The notes: a model not told the origin generated them from the sequence alone. A stretch of 50,971 bases of DNA from an uncultured Oscillospiraceae bacterium (GCA_944385675.1 CALWYD010000054.1:1-50971), one strand, 5' to 3'. Shown: positions 41,162 to 49,573, counted from the first letter of the stretch. Program-made: numbers and translations.

Positions 41162-41605
41162 ATGTTACGTTTTAAGATGAATTGGCCGCAGCTGGGACTG
41201 GCTGTTCGGTGTGAATCTTGTGGCAAAAATGAGGCCGCACTTAAATTACTTATGGAAAATATGCCGCTTCAAACGGTACAGGGCCACGAAATGGTTGGCG
41301 GATGGATGATCAGAAATCGTTCCATCTACATGGGAAAGCGGTTTTTTGATATTCCGCCCCAGGACATGGAAACTGAGAGCATGAAAGACGCTCCTGTTGG
41401 GCGCATCAGCCTGCTGTTCCCCCAGGGCAACAGCACTGAGATGCTGATAAAGTATGACGAGTGTGAGGACTTCCGCAGCTATGTCCCCGTTGCTAATGTG
41501 GTGGCAGAGGATCTGGATACCCTTAAGCAGGTGGGGAAGCTTCAGTGGAAGAGCGCTACGCGCACCAAGGAAGTCGTGATTGTGGAATTTGTTGTGGAGG
41601 ACTAA
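41162..41605 (+). CDS. Cassette protein C1, paralogue of A
   Basis: A 147-residue soluble protein: FKMNWPQLGLAVRCES, helix LKLLMENMP, VQGHEMVGGWMI, GRISLLFPQGNSTEMLIKYDE and YVPVANVVAEDLDTLKQVGKLQW. The order of elements matches A1 and A2 (WP-L, MEN-P, VQ, GR...F, VV-ED-D, W), so A and C are one family. The central GGW and LFPQGNSTE resemble DUF3830/cyclophilin-like proteins. Start ATG 41162 follows GGGGGAGG; TTG codons in frame upstream are less likely. The gene is 20 bp after B1 and 4 bp before D1. Closest relative is C2 (45172-45615). Confidence 0.85.
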   Translation: MLRFKMNWPQLGLAVRCESCGKNEAALKLLMENMPLQTVQGHEMVGGWMIRNRSIYMGKRFFDIPPQDMETESMKDAPVGRISLLFPQGNSTEMLIKYDECEDFRSYVPVANVVAEDLDTLKQVGKLQWKSATRTKEVVIVEFVVED

Positions 41606-41609
41606 GAAT

Positions 41610-42122
41610 ATGAAGACGTTTCAACAGCTCAAGGCTGAGATTGAGGAGCAGGTGGCCGCTTCCACTGTGAAACCGGACCAGGACGTTTTAGACGTGTTCA
41701 AATATTCCATCAGCAAGGGTGGCGCCGGATATCCTCAGGACAATCAGATTTTTACAACCTGGTTTTATGGTGCACCTGACTGCGGTTATGTGACCGACTG
41801 GTGCTATTTCCTGGTAGAGCTGGCCCGGGACGAGTCTTACTCCATGGAAGAGCTGTGCAAGATGGCGCGTTTCTGGTTTGTCCAGCCCTCCCATTTCGGT
41901 GAGTACTGCGGCCTTTATAAGCAGTATTACTTTACCAAGGAGATTGACAAGATTCTGGATACCCTGACCCGCGAGGAGTTTGTGCAGCTGCTGTCCGCTT
42001 TCCGGGCTTACATTGCCAATGTGAACGTTTGGGTATTCCAGTACATGCCTTGGGGAGTAGGTTACGCCTTTATGCGCAAGGATGGCAAGTACTTCGAGGA
42101 AGCCCTGTCCCTTTGCAATTGA
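41610..42122 (+). CDS. Cassette protein D1, paralogue of B
   Basis: A 170-residue soluble protein with the same architecture as B: FQQLKAEIEEQ, DVLDVFKYSISKGGAG, IFTTWFYGAPDCGY (B equivalent: GPWFEGATASRY), then CYFLVELARDESYSMEEL and C-terminal ANVNVWVFQYMPWGVGYAF. It carries more aromatic residues than B (Trp51, Trp64, Trp89, Trp141, Trp148). Start ATG 41610 uses the GTGGAGG at the end of C1, so C1 and D1 are coupled as A1 and B1 are. No known family recognised. Confidence 0.85.
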   Translation: MKTFQQLKAEIEEQVAASTVKPDQDVLDVFKYSISKGGAGYPQDNQIFTTWFYGAPDCGYVTDWCYFLVELARDESYSMEELCKMARFWFVQPSHFGEYCGLYKQYYFTKEIDKILDTLTREEFVQLLSAFRAYIANVNVWVFQYMPWGVGYAFMRKDGKYFEEALSLCN

Positions 42123-42131
42123 TTGTTGTCC

Positions 42132-42163
42132 CACAGCGAATGAAGAGAAAGCTTTGCGCTGTG
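42132..42163 (+). other. Small intercistronic hairpin before livH
   Basis: CACAGCG (42132-42138) pairs with CGCTGTG (42157-42163) in the 88-base gap between D1 and the permease gene. No T-run. Confidence 0.4.
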
Positions 42164-42210
42164 CGCAGATAAGTGACTGCGGCGCTATATTTTTGTAAAG
42201 GAATGAGAGC

Positions 42211-43101
42211 ATGAACCCAGAACTAGAATATTTTTTAAACCAGCTCATTAATGGACTTTCACTGGGCAGCATGTACGCCATGATTGCCGTGGGTTACAGC
42301 ATGGTGTATAGCCTTTTGTACTTAATCAACTTTGCCCACGGCGACTTGTACGTGTTTGGTACATTTATTGCGCTGATGTTCTGCACCAGCGGAATGCCCA
42401 TCGTAGCAGCCATGATTCTGGCTGGTTTCGTGGCTGGCCTTATCGGCATGACCATTGAGCGTACGGTTTATCGCCCGGTTCGCGGGGCCAGCCGTATGGT
42501 TCCCATGATCAGCGCTTTGGGCGCGGCCTTTGTACTAAGAACCATTGCCCAGGTTACCTGGGGCACAGAACCCAAATCCTTCCCTGCGCTGATCTCCAGA
42601 GGTGCTGGATTTACCTTGGGCGAGTTCCGCATTCAGTATCAGCAGATTTTGGTGTTGGCTGTGGCGGCCATTGCCATGCTGGTACTAACCTGGGTGATGG
42701 AAAAGACCAAGCTGGGCAAAGCCACCCAGTGCATCATGCAGGACATTACCACTGCCTCCCTCATGGGTATCCCGGTCAACAAGATTATTCCTCTCATTTA
42801 TGGTTTGGGCGGATTCTTCGGCGTAGTGGGCGGCGTGCTGTTCTCCTCCTACTACAACATCATCTCCATTGATATGGGCATGTGGGGCACCATCAAGGCC
42901 TGGGCCGCAGCTATGCTGGGCGGCGTCGGCAGCTTCTATGGCTCCTTCTTTGGCGGTATTTTGTTCGGGTTGGCGGAGACGTTTGCCGGCGCGTACATCA
43001 GCACTGGCTTCAAAGAGGCCATCGGATATGTGGTGATTGTTATTATCCTGTTATTTAAGCCAACCGGATTGTTTGGCAAAAAGAGAGCAAAGAAGGTGTA
43101 A
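42211..43101 (+). CDS. LivH-type ABC transporter permease
   Basis: A 296-residue permease with about eight membrane segments. The LivH signature is at the N-terminus (QLINGLSLGSMYAMIAVGYSMVY, LINFAHGDLYVFG) and the cytoplasmic coupling region (GKATQCIMQDITTASLMGIPVNK, then LGGVGSFYGSFFGGILFGLAE). It forms the channel with the permease encoded 2 bp downstream and is energised by the ATPases at 46230 and 46997. AAAGGAATGAG precedes ATG 42211. Confidence 0.94.
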   Translation: MNPELEYFLNQLINGLSLGSMYAMIAVGYSMVYSLLYLINFAHGDLYVFGTFIALMFCTSGMPIVAAMILAGFVAGLIGMTIERTVYRPVRGASRMVPMISALGAAFVLRTIAQVTWGTEPKSFPALISRGAGFTLGEFRIQYQQILVLAVAAIAMLVLTWVMEKTKLGKATQCIMQDITTASLMGIPVNKIIPLIYGLGGFFGVVGGVLFSSYYNIISIDMGMWGTIKAWAAAMLGGVGSFYGSFFGGILFGLAETFAGAYISTGFKEAIGYVVIVIILLFKPTGLFGKKRAKKV

Positions 43102-43103
43102 GC

Positions 43104-44114
43104 ATGGATGTGAAAGTAATTAAAGACACGGCTGTAAAGCATAAACGCCTGTTAATTGTTCTTTTATTTGTAGCAGTCATTATTTTCCCGCTGGTCAGCA
43201 GCGGCATGGCAATCCGTGTGGGCTCAAACATTATGATCTACTCCATCCTGACCATGGGCGCCATGCTTATCTGCGGCTACACCGGCATGCTGAATCAAGG
43301 CATGGCTGCTTTCTACGGAGTTGGAGCGTATGCCTCCGCACTGCTCTCGGTCAATTTTGACCTGCCCTTTATTGTCTGCTTCCTGGCCGCGGGCCTGATT
43401 ACAGCTGGCGTAGGTCTGTTGATTGCAATCCCCTGTCTGCGTGTGGAGACGGACTTCTTGAGCCTGATCACCATCGCATTTGCCAATATCTTTACGGCCA
43501 TTCTGAATAACTGGACCAGCCTTACCAGAGGCCCCGCCGGTGTCCCCGGCATTCCTCCGGCTGAGCTGTTTGGGTTTAAGTTCAATACTCCCGTGCGCAA
43601 CTTCTACCTCATGTTCGGTGTGGTAGTGATTGTCTACGTGATTTTGCACAACCTGATTAAGTCCAGAATTGGCCGTGCTCTGCAGGCAGTGCGCGACAAT
43701 GACATCGGTGCCAGCTCCGTTGGCATCAACGTCAACAACAACAAGGTCCTGGCTTTCGCCATTGGTACGTTCTGTGCTGGAATTGCCGGCAGCCTGATGG
43801 CCCACTTCATCGGTTTCGTAGGCCCCACCAACTTCACCTTTGACGAGTCTCTGCTGGTACTCCAGATGTGTATCATTGGTGGTCTGGGCAGCATGCCCGG
43901 CGCTATTGTGGGTGCTGCGTTCTTCGTTATCATGCCTGAGATTATCCGTCCCCTGGCCGTTTACCGCGTGGGTGTTGGCGGCGTGATTATGATTCTGTGC
44001 ATGTTGTTCCGTCCCCAGGGCATCATGGGTTCCCGCGCCTTTGCCGGCAAGGGCGGCTTCCAGGAGAAGATTCGCTCCTTCCTGCGTCGCAGACACCAGC
44101 AGCCCGTTGCATAA
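43104..44114 (+). CDS. LivM-type ABC transporter permease
   Basis: A 336-residue permease with about nine membrane segments. The LivM hallmarks are MGAMLICGYTGMLNQGMAAFYGVGAYASAL near residue 50-80, the coupling helix SRIGRALQAVRDNDIGASSVGINVNNNK and GGLGSMPGAIVGAAFF. It pairs with the LivH-type protein. The C-terminus is basic and cytoplasmic. It is followed after 59 bp by the second copy of the four-gene cassette. Confidence 0.94.
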   Translation: MDVKVIKDTAVKHKRLLIVLLFVAVIIFPLVSSGMAIRVGSNIMIYSILTMGAMLICGYTGMLNQGMAAFYGVGAYASALLSVNFDLPFIVCFLAAGLITAGVGLLIAIPCLRVETDFLSLITIAFANIFTAILNNWTSLTRGPAGVPGIPPAELFGFKFNTPVRNFYLMFGVVVIVYVILHNLIKSRIGRALQAVRDNDIGASSVGINVNNNKVLAFAIGTFCAGIAGSLMAHFIGFVGPTNFTFDESLLVLQMCIIGGLGSMPGAIVGAAFFVIMPEIIRPLAVYRVGVGGVIMILCMLFRPQGIMGSRAFAGKGGFQEKIRSFLRRRHQQPVA

Positions 44115-44173
44115 GGGAATATGGAATGATATGAAGTCGTTGTCCATCAGTACAAGGAATTGAGGAGATAAAA

Positions 44174-44623
44174 ATGGCTAAAAAGCAGTTTTTAATGAAA
44201 TGGAGCGCGCTGGGCAAACAAGTGCGTGTTGAGCCGATTGAGCACAATCAGGAGATCTTTTCCTGGTTTTTGAAGAACCTTCCCACTTCATGTCTGCAGA
44301 CGGTTACCGTGGTTGCGGGCAAGTCCCTGTTTATGCTGAACCTGCCCATGAGCCAGGAGTGCACTTGGATCCAGGAAGAGTGCCCGCTGGAGAACATCGT
44401 GGATATGCCCGAGGGGCGCCTGACCTTCTTCATGACCACCGGCAATGTGGCCAACCTGAGCTGCAAATTTGACGATGTGACCGAGCCCATGTCCTATGTT
44501 ACCTGGGCTGAGGTGGTTGAGGAAGATAAGCCCATTCTGCGCGAGGTAGGCAACCAGGTTTGGGAGAACACCATCAGCGAGAAGAAGCCCATTTACGTGG
44601 AATTTTTAGGTGTGGAGGAATAA
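44174..44623 (+). CDS. Cassette protein A2, paralogue of A1
   Basis: A 149-residue soluble protein closely similar to A1 throughout: QFLMKWSALGKQVRVEPIEHN, FSWFLKNLPT, LQTVTVVAGKSLFML, CTWIQEECPLE, GRLTFFMTTGNVANL and TWAEVVEEDKP. Unlike A1, it lacks the N-terminal Cys19 (Val instead) but keeps the CxWIQE motif. RBS GAGGAGAT precedes ATG 44174. The stop is 3 bp before B2, the same spacing as A1-B1. Cyclophilin-like/DUF3830-like fold is inferred, function unknown. Confidence 0.85.
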   Translation: MAKKQFLMKWSALGKQVRVEPIEHNQEIFSWFLKNLPTSCLQTVTVVAGKSLFMLNLPMSQECTWIQEECPLENIVDMPEGRLTFFMTTGNVANLSCKFDDVTEPMSYVTWAEVVEEDKPILREVGNQVWENTISEKKPIYVEFLGVEE

Positions 44624-44626
44624 ATC

Positions 44627-45148
44627 ATGGACTGGATGACTGTGAAAAAGACCATTGATGATGAAAATGCCAGAATCCTCAAAACGCCTCCCGAAGATGT
44701 GCTGCGGGTATTTAAGTATGAGATCCTGAAAACTGAGGCTGGTACCGGTGGGCTGATGCTGGGCCCCTGGTTTGAAGGCGCTACTGCCAGCCGCTATGTG
44801 GGTCCTTACTATGTCTATAATATCATAAAGCTGGCCAGCATTTCTACCTATACAGCTGAGAACGTCAAGGAGATGACCTGCGTACTGCTGCCTAAGGCAG
44901 TGAGCACTGCAAAGCTGTGCGGCATGGCCACATACGGCGATCTGTCCGAGAAGGTTTTGGCCTGCATCAAGGAGATGGACAAGAAGGAGGACATGCTCAA
45001 GCTGCTCAATTCCCTCTATCTCTATGGCTCCAACATGAATGCATGGATTCACCACTATATGAAGTGGGGCATTGGCCAGGCCTTCAGAATCCCCACCAAG
45101 GAAGAGCTGGTGGACATGGGAACCCGTAATGTGGAAAGCTTTGTGTAA
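44627..45148 (+). CDS. Cassette protein B2, paralogue of B1
   Basis: A 173-residue protein, the same length as B1. Residues 39-57 (GTGGLMLGPWFEGATASRY) are identical to B1, as is much of the flanking PYY.YNIIKL. The C-terminal NSLYLYGSNMNAWI and MKWGIGQAFRIPTKEEL also match. The middle is more divergent (ASISTYTAENVKEMTCVLLPKAVS). The ribosome binding site GGAGG is at the end of A2. Unknown function; the conserved glycine/aromatic block is the best candidate for a binding or catalytic surface. Confidence 0.85.
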   Translation: MDWMTVKKTIDDENARILKTPPEDVLRVFKYEILKTEAGTGGLMLGPWFEGATASRYVGPYYVYNIIKLASISTYTAENVKEMTCVLLPKAVSTAKLCGMATYGDLSEKVLACIKEMDKKEDMLKLLNSLYLYGSNMNAWIHHYMKWGIGQAFRIPTKEELVDMGTRNVESFV

Positions 45149-45171
45149 AAGCGGCGAAGGAGATAAGTACG

Positions 45172-45615
45172 ATGAAGAGATTTAAAATGCGTTGGCCCGC
45201 GCTGAAGCTGGAAGTTATCTGTGAAGAGATCCAGGAGAATAAGCAGGCGCTGGACGTTTTGGTGAGCAATATGCCCATTAAGGCCATTCAGGGCCATGAG
45301 ATGGTAGGCGGCTGGATTCTGCGGGCGCGCGCCGTACATATGCAGAAGCATCCCTTTGAGCTGTCTGCCGACGCTCTGAGCAGTGAGAAGATGAAGGACG
45401 CTCCCGTGGGCCGCGTAGCGCTTTTGTTCCCCCAGGGCAGCAGCACCGAGGTTCTGGTCAAGTATGACGAGTGTGTGGACGACCGGGATTATATTCCTGT
45501 AGCTCAGGTAGAGCCTGAGTACCTGGATACCCTGAAGAAGGTCGGCAGGCTCCAGTGGCAGAGCGCCAGCAGAACCAAGGAGATTTACCACGTCGAATTT
45601 ACGGAGGTGGAGTAA
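45172..45615 (+). CDS. Cassette protein C2, paralogue of C1
   Basis: A 147-residue protein, the same length as C1: FKMRWPALKLEVICEEIQEN, LVSNMPIKAIQGHEMVGGWIL, MKDAPVGRVALLFPQGSSTEVLVKYDECVD and YLDTLKKVGRLQWQSASRTKE. It follows GAAGGAGAT, 23 bp after B2 (20 bp in the first cassette) and 2 bp before D2. Family and function as for C1. Confidence 0.85.
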   Translation: MKRFKMRWPALKLEVICEEIQENKQALDVLVSNMPIKAIQGHEMVGGWILRARAVHMQKHPFELSADALSSEKMKDAPVGRVALLFPQGSSTEVLVKYDECVDDRDYIPVAQVEPEYLDTLKKVGRLQWQSASRTKEIYHVEFTEVE

Positions 45616-45617
45616 GA

Positions 45618-46136
45618 ATGAAAACCTGGCAGGAATTAAAGGCTGAGATTGACCGCGAGACGATCCTGACGACTTTGGAGCCGGTTCAGGATGTGGTGGA
45701 TGTGTTCCGTTACTCCATCAGCAAGGGTGGCGCAGGTGTTCCCAACGACAAGCAGATTTTCACCACTTGGTTTTTCGGCGGCGCAGATGTAAACTACATT
45801 GCTGACTGGTGTTACTTCATCATTGAGCTGGCCAAGAAGGGTACATACTCCATGGAACAGCTTTGTCAGATGACCCGTTTTTGGATCAAGCAGCCCGCTG
45901 AGTTTGGAAATTACTGTGGCCTGTGCAAGCAGTATGCCTTCTTCCAGGAACTGGATCAGATTATGGACGGCCTTAAGAAGGAAGAACTGGTGGCGGTACT
46001 GGACAGCCTGCGGGGCTATCTGACCAACATCAACGCATGGGTATATCAGTACATGCCCTGGGGAGTGGGCCGTGCATTCCACAGGAAAGACAGGGCCTAT
46101 TATGAGACCGGCATGCAGCTTGCAAAAGGGATCTGA
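45618..46136 (+). CDS. Cassette protein D2, paralogue of D1
   Basis: A 172-residue protein matching D1: WQELKAEIDRE, DVVDVFRYSISKGGAG, QIFTTWFFGGADVNYIADW, CYFIIELAKKGTYSMEQL, FWIKQPAEFGNYCGLCKQY, TNINAWVYQYMPWGVGRAF. Start ATG 45618 uses GGAGGTGGAG at the end of C2; longer in-frame extension into C2 is not supported. Unknown function. Confidence 0.85.
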   Translation: MKTWQELKAEIDRETILTTLEPVQDVVDVFRYSISKGGAGVPNDKQIFTTWFFGGADVNYIADWCYFIIELAKKGTYSMEQLCQMTRFWIKQPAEFGNYCGLCKQYAFFQELDQIMDGLKKEELVAVLDSLRGYLTNINAWVYQYMPWGVGRAFHRKDRAYYETGMQLAKGI

Positions 46137-46229
46137 TTTGTCACTGATGTCGGGCGGTACAGCGCCGTCCACTACCAAAAATAAAGCATCGTGCCGATAA
46201 TCTCCGGCGCGGTAATGGGAGGATATTCA

Positions 46230-46994
46230 GTGGAACATTTATTAGAAGCCAATGGCATTAAGATGTATTTCGGCGGCGTGCATGCGGTAGATGACGTGTC
46301 GTTGTACGTGGATTCTGGCGAGACGCTGGGCATCATCGGCCCCAACGGATCGGGCAAGACCACATTTTTCAATGCGCTGACCGGAATCTATAAGCCTACG
46401 GGTGGTACATTTATCTTCCGGGGGAAGGATATCACCGGAAAAGAACTGGACAAAATGGCTGGCTTGGGCATTGCAAGAACATTCCAGAACCTGAGAATTT
46501 TTAATGCTCTCACAGTAAAGGAAAATGCTCTGATCGGTCAAAACCTGAACATTAAGACCAGCTTCCTGGACAACCTGCTTCACACCCCGAAGTTTAAGCA
46601 GGAAGAGGAGAAGGCTTCAGCACTGGTAGAAGAGGCTCTGGAACTGGTGGGCCTGAAGAACATGGACAACGAAATTGCCGGCAGCATGCCCTACGGCAAG
46701 CAGAAGCGGCTGGAGTTGGCCCGGGCACTGATGTGTGAGCCCCGTCTGCTGCTGCTGGATGAGCCTACCGCGGGAATGAACAGCGTAGAGGCCCAGGAAC
46801 TGATGGAACTGGTGGCGAAGATCAAAGAGGAGAAGCAGATCTCCATCATCCTCATTGAGCACAACATGAAGGTCATGATGCGCGTAGCACAGCGGATTGT
46901 TGCCATGGATAACGGGCACAAGATCGCAGAAGGTCTTCCCGAGGAAATCCAGAACAACGAGCATGTGATCAGAGCGTATTTAGGAGGGCAATAA
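46230..46994 (+). CDS. LivG-type ABC transporter ATP-binding protein
   Basis: A 254-residue ATPase. Walker A GPNGSGKTT, Walker B LLLLDEPTAGMNS, a LivG-type signature MPYGKQKRLELARAL in place of LSGGQ, and the switch His in ILIEHNMKVMM. Start GTG 46230 is chosen for the GGGAGG seven bases before it. A longer frame to 46191 has no ribosome binding site. It dimerises with the LivF-type ATPase encoded 2 bp downstream. Confidence 0.94.
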   Translation: MEHLLEANGIKMYFGGVHAVDDVSLYVDSGETLGIIGPNGSGKTTFFNALTGIYKPTGGTFIFRGKDITGKELDKMAGLGIARTFQNLRIFNALTVKENALIGQNLNIKTSFLDNLLHTPKFKQEEEKASALVEEALELVGLKNMDNEIAGSMPYGKQKRLELARALMCEPRLLLLDEPTAGMNSVEAQELMELVAKIKEEKQISIILIEHNMKVMMRVAQRIVAMDNGHKIAEGLPEEIQNNEHVIRAYLGGQ

Positions 46995-46996
46995 AG

Positions 46997-47704
46997 ATGT
47001 TGATTTCCATTCACGACCTTGATGTGCATTACGGTCCCATCGAAGCTCTGCGCAACGTGAATATCGAGGTGAATGAGGGCGAAATCGTAGCCATCGTGGG
47101 ACACAATGGTGCGGGCAAGTCCACACTGTTAAAGACCATTTCAGGGCTGATTCGACCCAGCCGCGGCGATATTGTCTTTGAAGGAAAGTCCATTGTCGGC
47201 ATGGAGGCCGACACTATCGTGAAACTGGGCATTGCCCATACCCCCGAGGGGCGGCAGGTATTCCCGGATCTGACTGTGGAGGCCAACCTGAACGCCGGCG
47301 CTTACACCAGACATGACAGAGATGGGGTTAAGGCGGACATCCAGAAGTACTATGAGCAGTTCCCCATCCTGGGCCAGAGAAAGAATCAGAAGGCCGGCCT
47401 GATGAGCGGCGGCGAGCAGCAGATGCTGGCTATTGCCCGCTCCCTCATGTCCCGGCCCAAGCTGCTGATGCTGGATGAGCCCTCTCTGGGCCTGGCGCCG
47501 GTCGTTGTGGACTCTGTGTATAAAATCATCACACAGATTGCTGCCCAAGGCACGACCATCCTGCTGGTGGAACAGAACGCCGTGCGTGCCCTGGGCGTAG
47601 CGGATCGGGCATATGTGTTGACAAACGGCTCCATCGAGATGTCCGGCACGGGCAAGGAACTGGCGGAGAATGACGACGTCCGGAAAGCTTATTTGGGCGT
47701 CTGA
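46997..47704 (+). CDS. LivF-type ABC transporter ATP-binding protein
   Basis: A 235-residue ATPase. Walker A GHNGAGKST, signature MSGGEQQMLAIARSLM, Walker B LLMLDEPSLGLAP and the switch region ILLVEQNAVRAL are standard LivF. Start ATG 46997 follows GGAGGGCAATAAAG. It completes the ABC importer whose binding protein is at 38790. Confidence 0.95.
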   Translation: MLISIHDLDVHYGPIEALRNVNIEVNEGEIVAIVGHNGAGKSTLLKTISGLIRPSRGDIVFEGKSIVGMEADTIVKLGIAHTPEGRQVFPDLTVEANLNAGAYTRHDRDGVKADIQKYYEQFPILGQRKNQKAGLMSGGEQQMLAIARSLMSRPKLLMLDEPSLGLAPVVVDSVYKIITQIAAQGTTILLVEQNAVRALGVADRAYVLTNGSIEMSGTGKELAENDDVRKAYLGV

Positions 47705-47750
47705 TTTGCCGCAGGATGAAATTTGAAGAGACGGCAAGAAAGGAGCGGCA

Positions 47751-47786
47751 AGCTGGCGCGTTCCCAAATTGGGGTGCGCGCCAGCT
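47751..47786 (+). other. Hairpin between transporter and kinase genes
   Basis: AGCTGGCGCG (47751-47760) pairs perfectly with CGCGCCAGCT (47777-47786), with a possible inner CCC/GGG stem. There is no T-run, and dhaK starts 16 bases later. It may protect or separate the transporter part of the mRNA. Confidence 0.55.
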
Positions 47787-47801
47787 GGCGTGGTGGTAAT
47801 T

Positions 47802-48785
47802 ATGAAAAAACTGATTAATAAACCGGAAGATGTCGTGTCTGAGATGCTGCAGGGTATTGCCAAGGCCCACCCTGAGCTGAACTACACCCCGGAGCTGGAA
47901 GTCATCAGCCGCAAGGAGATGGGGAACCAGGTGGGTATTGTCTCCGGCGGCGGCTCCGGCCATGAGCCCGCGCACGCTGGTTATGTAGGCGAGGGTATGC
48001 TAAGCGCTGCCGTATCGGGCAACGTGTTTGCCTCTCCCAGCCCTGATCGTGTTCTGAAGGGAATCCAGTTGGCGGACACTGGGAAGGGCGTTTTGCTGGT
48101 CATCAAGAACTACTCCGGCGACGTGATGAACTTCACCATGGCCCAGGAACTGGCCGAGATGGAGGGCATTTCTGTACGCAGCGTGGTCGTGAAGGATGAC
48201 GTGGCTGTGCCTGACAGCACCTTCTCCACCGGCCGCAGAGGCATTGCGGGCACAGTATTTGTCCATAAGTGTGCAGGCGCCAAGGCTGCCTCCGGTGCGG
48301 ATCTGGATGCGGTTGCAGAGGTAGCCCAGAAGGTCATTGACAATGTGCGCAGCATGGGCATGGCCATGTCCCCCTGCGTACTGCCCGGTGTGGGCAAGCC
48401 CGGCTTTACGCTGGACGAGAATGAGGTGGAAATCGGCATGGGCATCCACGGCGAGCCCGGGGTGAACCGTACCGAGATGAAGCCTGCCAAGGAGATCGCT
48501 CAGCTTCTGATCGATAAAATCATGGATGACTATGACTACACCAATAGTGAGGTCGCAGTGATGGTCAACGGACTGGGCGGAACCCCGCTGATGGAGCTGT
48601 ATGTTCTGGAGAACGATGTGTGCAATTACTTGGAGCAGCGGGGCGTAAAGATTTACCGCTCCTATGTGGGCAATTTCATGACTTCTATTGAGATGGCCGG
48701 ATGTTCCATCAGCTTGCTGAAGCTGGACGATGAGCTGAAGGAGCTGCTGGATGCTCCCTGCAATACTCCTGCACTGAAACAATAA
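47802..48785 (+). CDS. DhaK-like dihydroxyacetone kinase substrate-binding subunit
   Basis: A 327-residue DhaK homologue. The substrate-binding motifs are IVSGGGSGHEPAHAGYVG with His54 and YSGDVMNF with Asp107. The residue that covalently binds the keto substrate as a hemiaminal is present: His216 in GMGIHGEPG. In the DhaKLM system DhaK binds dihydroxyacetone, DhaL carries ADP and DhaM relays PTS phosphate. Related kinases act on other ketoses or hydroxyketones, so the substrate here is uncertain. Start ATG 47802 follows GGTGGTAATT, a weak site. A hairpin lies just upstream. Confidence 0.92.
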   Translation: MKKLINKPEDVVSEMLQGIAKAHPELNYTPELEVISRKEMGNQVGIVSGGGSGHEPAHAGYVGEGMLSAAVSGNVFASPSPDRVLKGIQLADTGKGVLLVIKNYSGDVMNFTMAQELAEMEGISVRSVVVKDDVAVPDSTFSTGRRGIAGTVFVHKCAGAKAASGADLDAVAEVAQKVIDNVRSMGMAMSPCVLPGVGKPGFTLDENEVEIGMGIHGEPGVNRTEMKPAKEIAQLLIDKIMDDYDYTNSEVAVMVNGLGGTPLMELYVLENDVCNYLEQRGVKIYRSYVGNFMTSIEMAGCSISLLKLDDELKELLDAPCNTPALKQ

Positions 48786-48834
48786 GATTGTGGTATGCAG
48801 GCCTGCATACCGGAGAAATAGTGGAGATGGAATT

Positions 48835-49479
48835 ATGAGTATTTCTTTTGGAAGCCAGGATTACATGAATTACTGCCAGCGCGCCGCTGACCTCATTGCA
48901 CAGCAGAAGGACTACATCACCGAGCTGGACGCAGTTACCGGCGATGGAGACCACTGGGCGAACCTGAATATGGGCTTTCAGAAGCTGGTGGAGAACAAGG
49001 AGGAGCTGTCTAAGCTGCCTTTGAGCGAGATGTTCAAAAAAATTGGCATGCTGATGATGAGCGGAATCGGCGGTTCTTCCGGTGTCCTCTACGGAAGCGG
49101 ATATATCAGCGCTGCCAAGGCAGTGGGAGATCAGCAGAACATCGATGTGAAGATGCTGAGCACCATCCTGATGGCTATGCTGGAAGGCATCTGCAAGCGG
49201 GGAAACTCCGGCCCCGGTATGAAGACTATGATCGACACTCTGGACGCAGCGGCGTACGAACTCAAGGCAGCTGTGGAGGAGGGCGTCAGTGACAAGGAGG
49301 CCCTGACCCGTATGGAGAAGGCCGCCGAGCGGGGCATGGAGAGCACCAAGGAGATGGAGGCTGTCCGCGGTCGCGCCTACTATCAGGCAGATAAGGGAGT
49401 GGGACACCTGGATCCCGGAGCTGTGACCATGTATTATCAGCTGAAGGTGCTGTCTGAGTGCATGCTGGAAAAGTGCTGA
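48835..49479 (+). CDS. DhaL-like dihydroxyacetone kinase nucleotide-binding subunit
   Basis: A 214-residue DhaL homologue with the metal/ADP-binding aspartates Asp32, Asp37 and Asp39 in ELDAVTGDGDHWANLNMGF, the MSGIGGSSGVLYGSG loop and the C-terminal RGRAYYQADKGVGHLDPGA. It should hold the nucleotide that phosphorylates the substrate bound on the DhaK-like partner. No DhaM-type PTS protein is encoded within the window, so the phosphoryl donor (PTS or ATP) is unknown. GTGGAGATGG precedes ATG 48835. Confidence 0.92.
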   Translation: MSISFGSQDYMNYCQRAADLIAQQKDYITELDAVTGDGDHWANLNMGFQKLVENKEELSKLPLSEMFKKIGMLMMSGIGGSSGVLYGSGYISAAKAVGDQQNIDVKMLSTILMAMLEGICKRGNSGPGMKTMIDTLDAAAYELKAAVEEGVSDKEALTRMEKAAERGMESTKEMEAVRGRAYYQADKGVGHLDPGAVTMYYQLKVLSECMLEKC

Positions 49480-49573
49480 GGAGAATTGTCCTGTGTAGTA
49501 CAGGGGCAGGCGGGCGTTCCTGACAGCGTCCGCAGCCCACAAAAAAGATTTTGATAAGGAGAGACCTCCCAAA

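Noticed and set aside
40164-46136. Cassette repeats as an artefact of assembly duplication
   Set aside because: The two copies differ at many codons and in protein sequence outside the conserved blocks, and are embedded between different transporter genes, so they are genuine paralogues.
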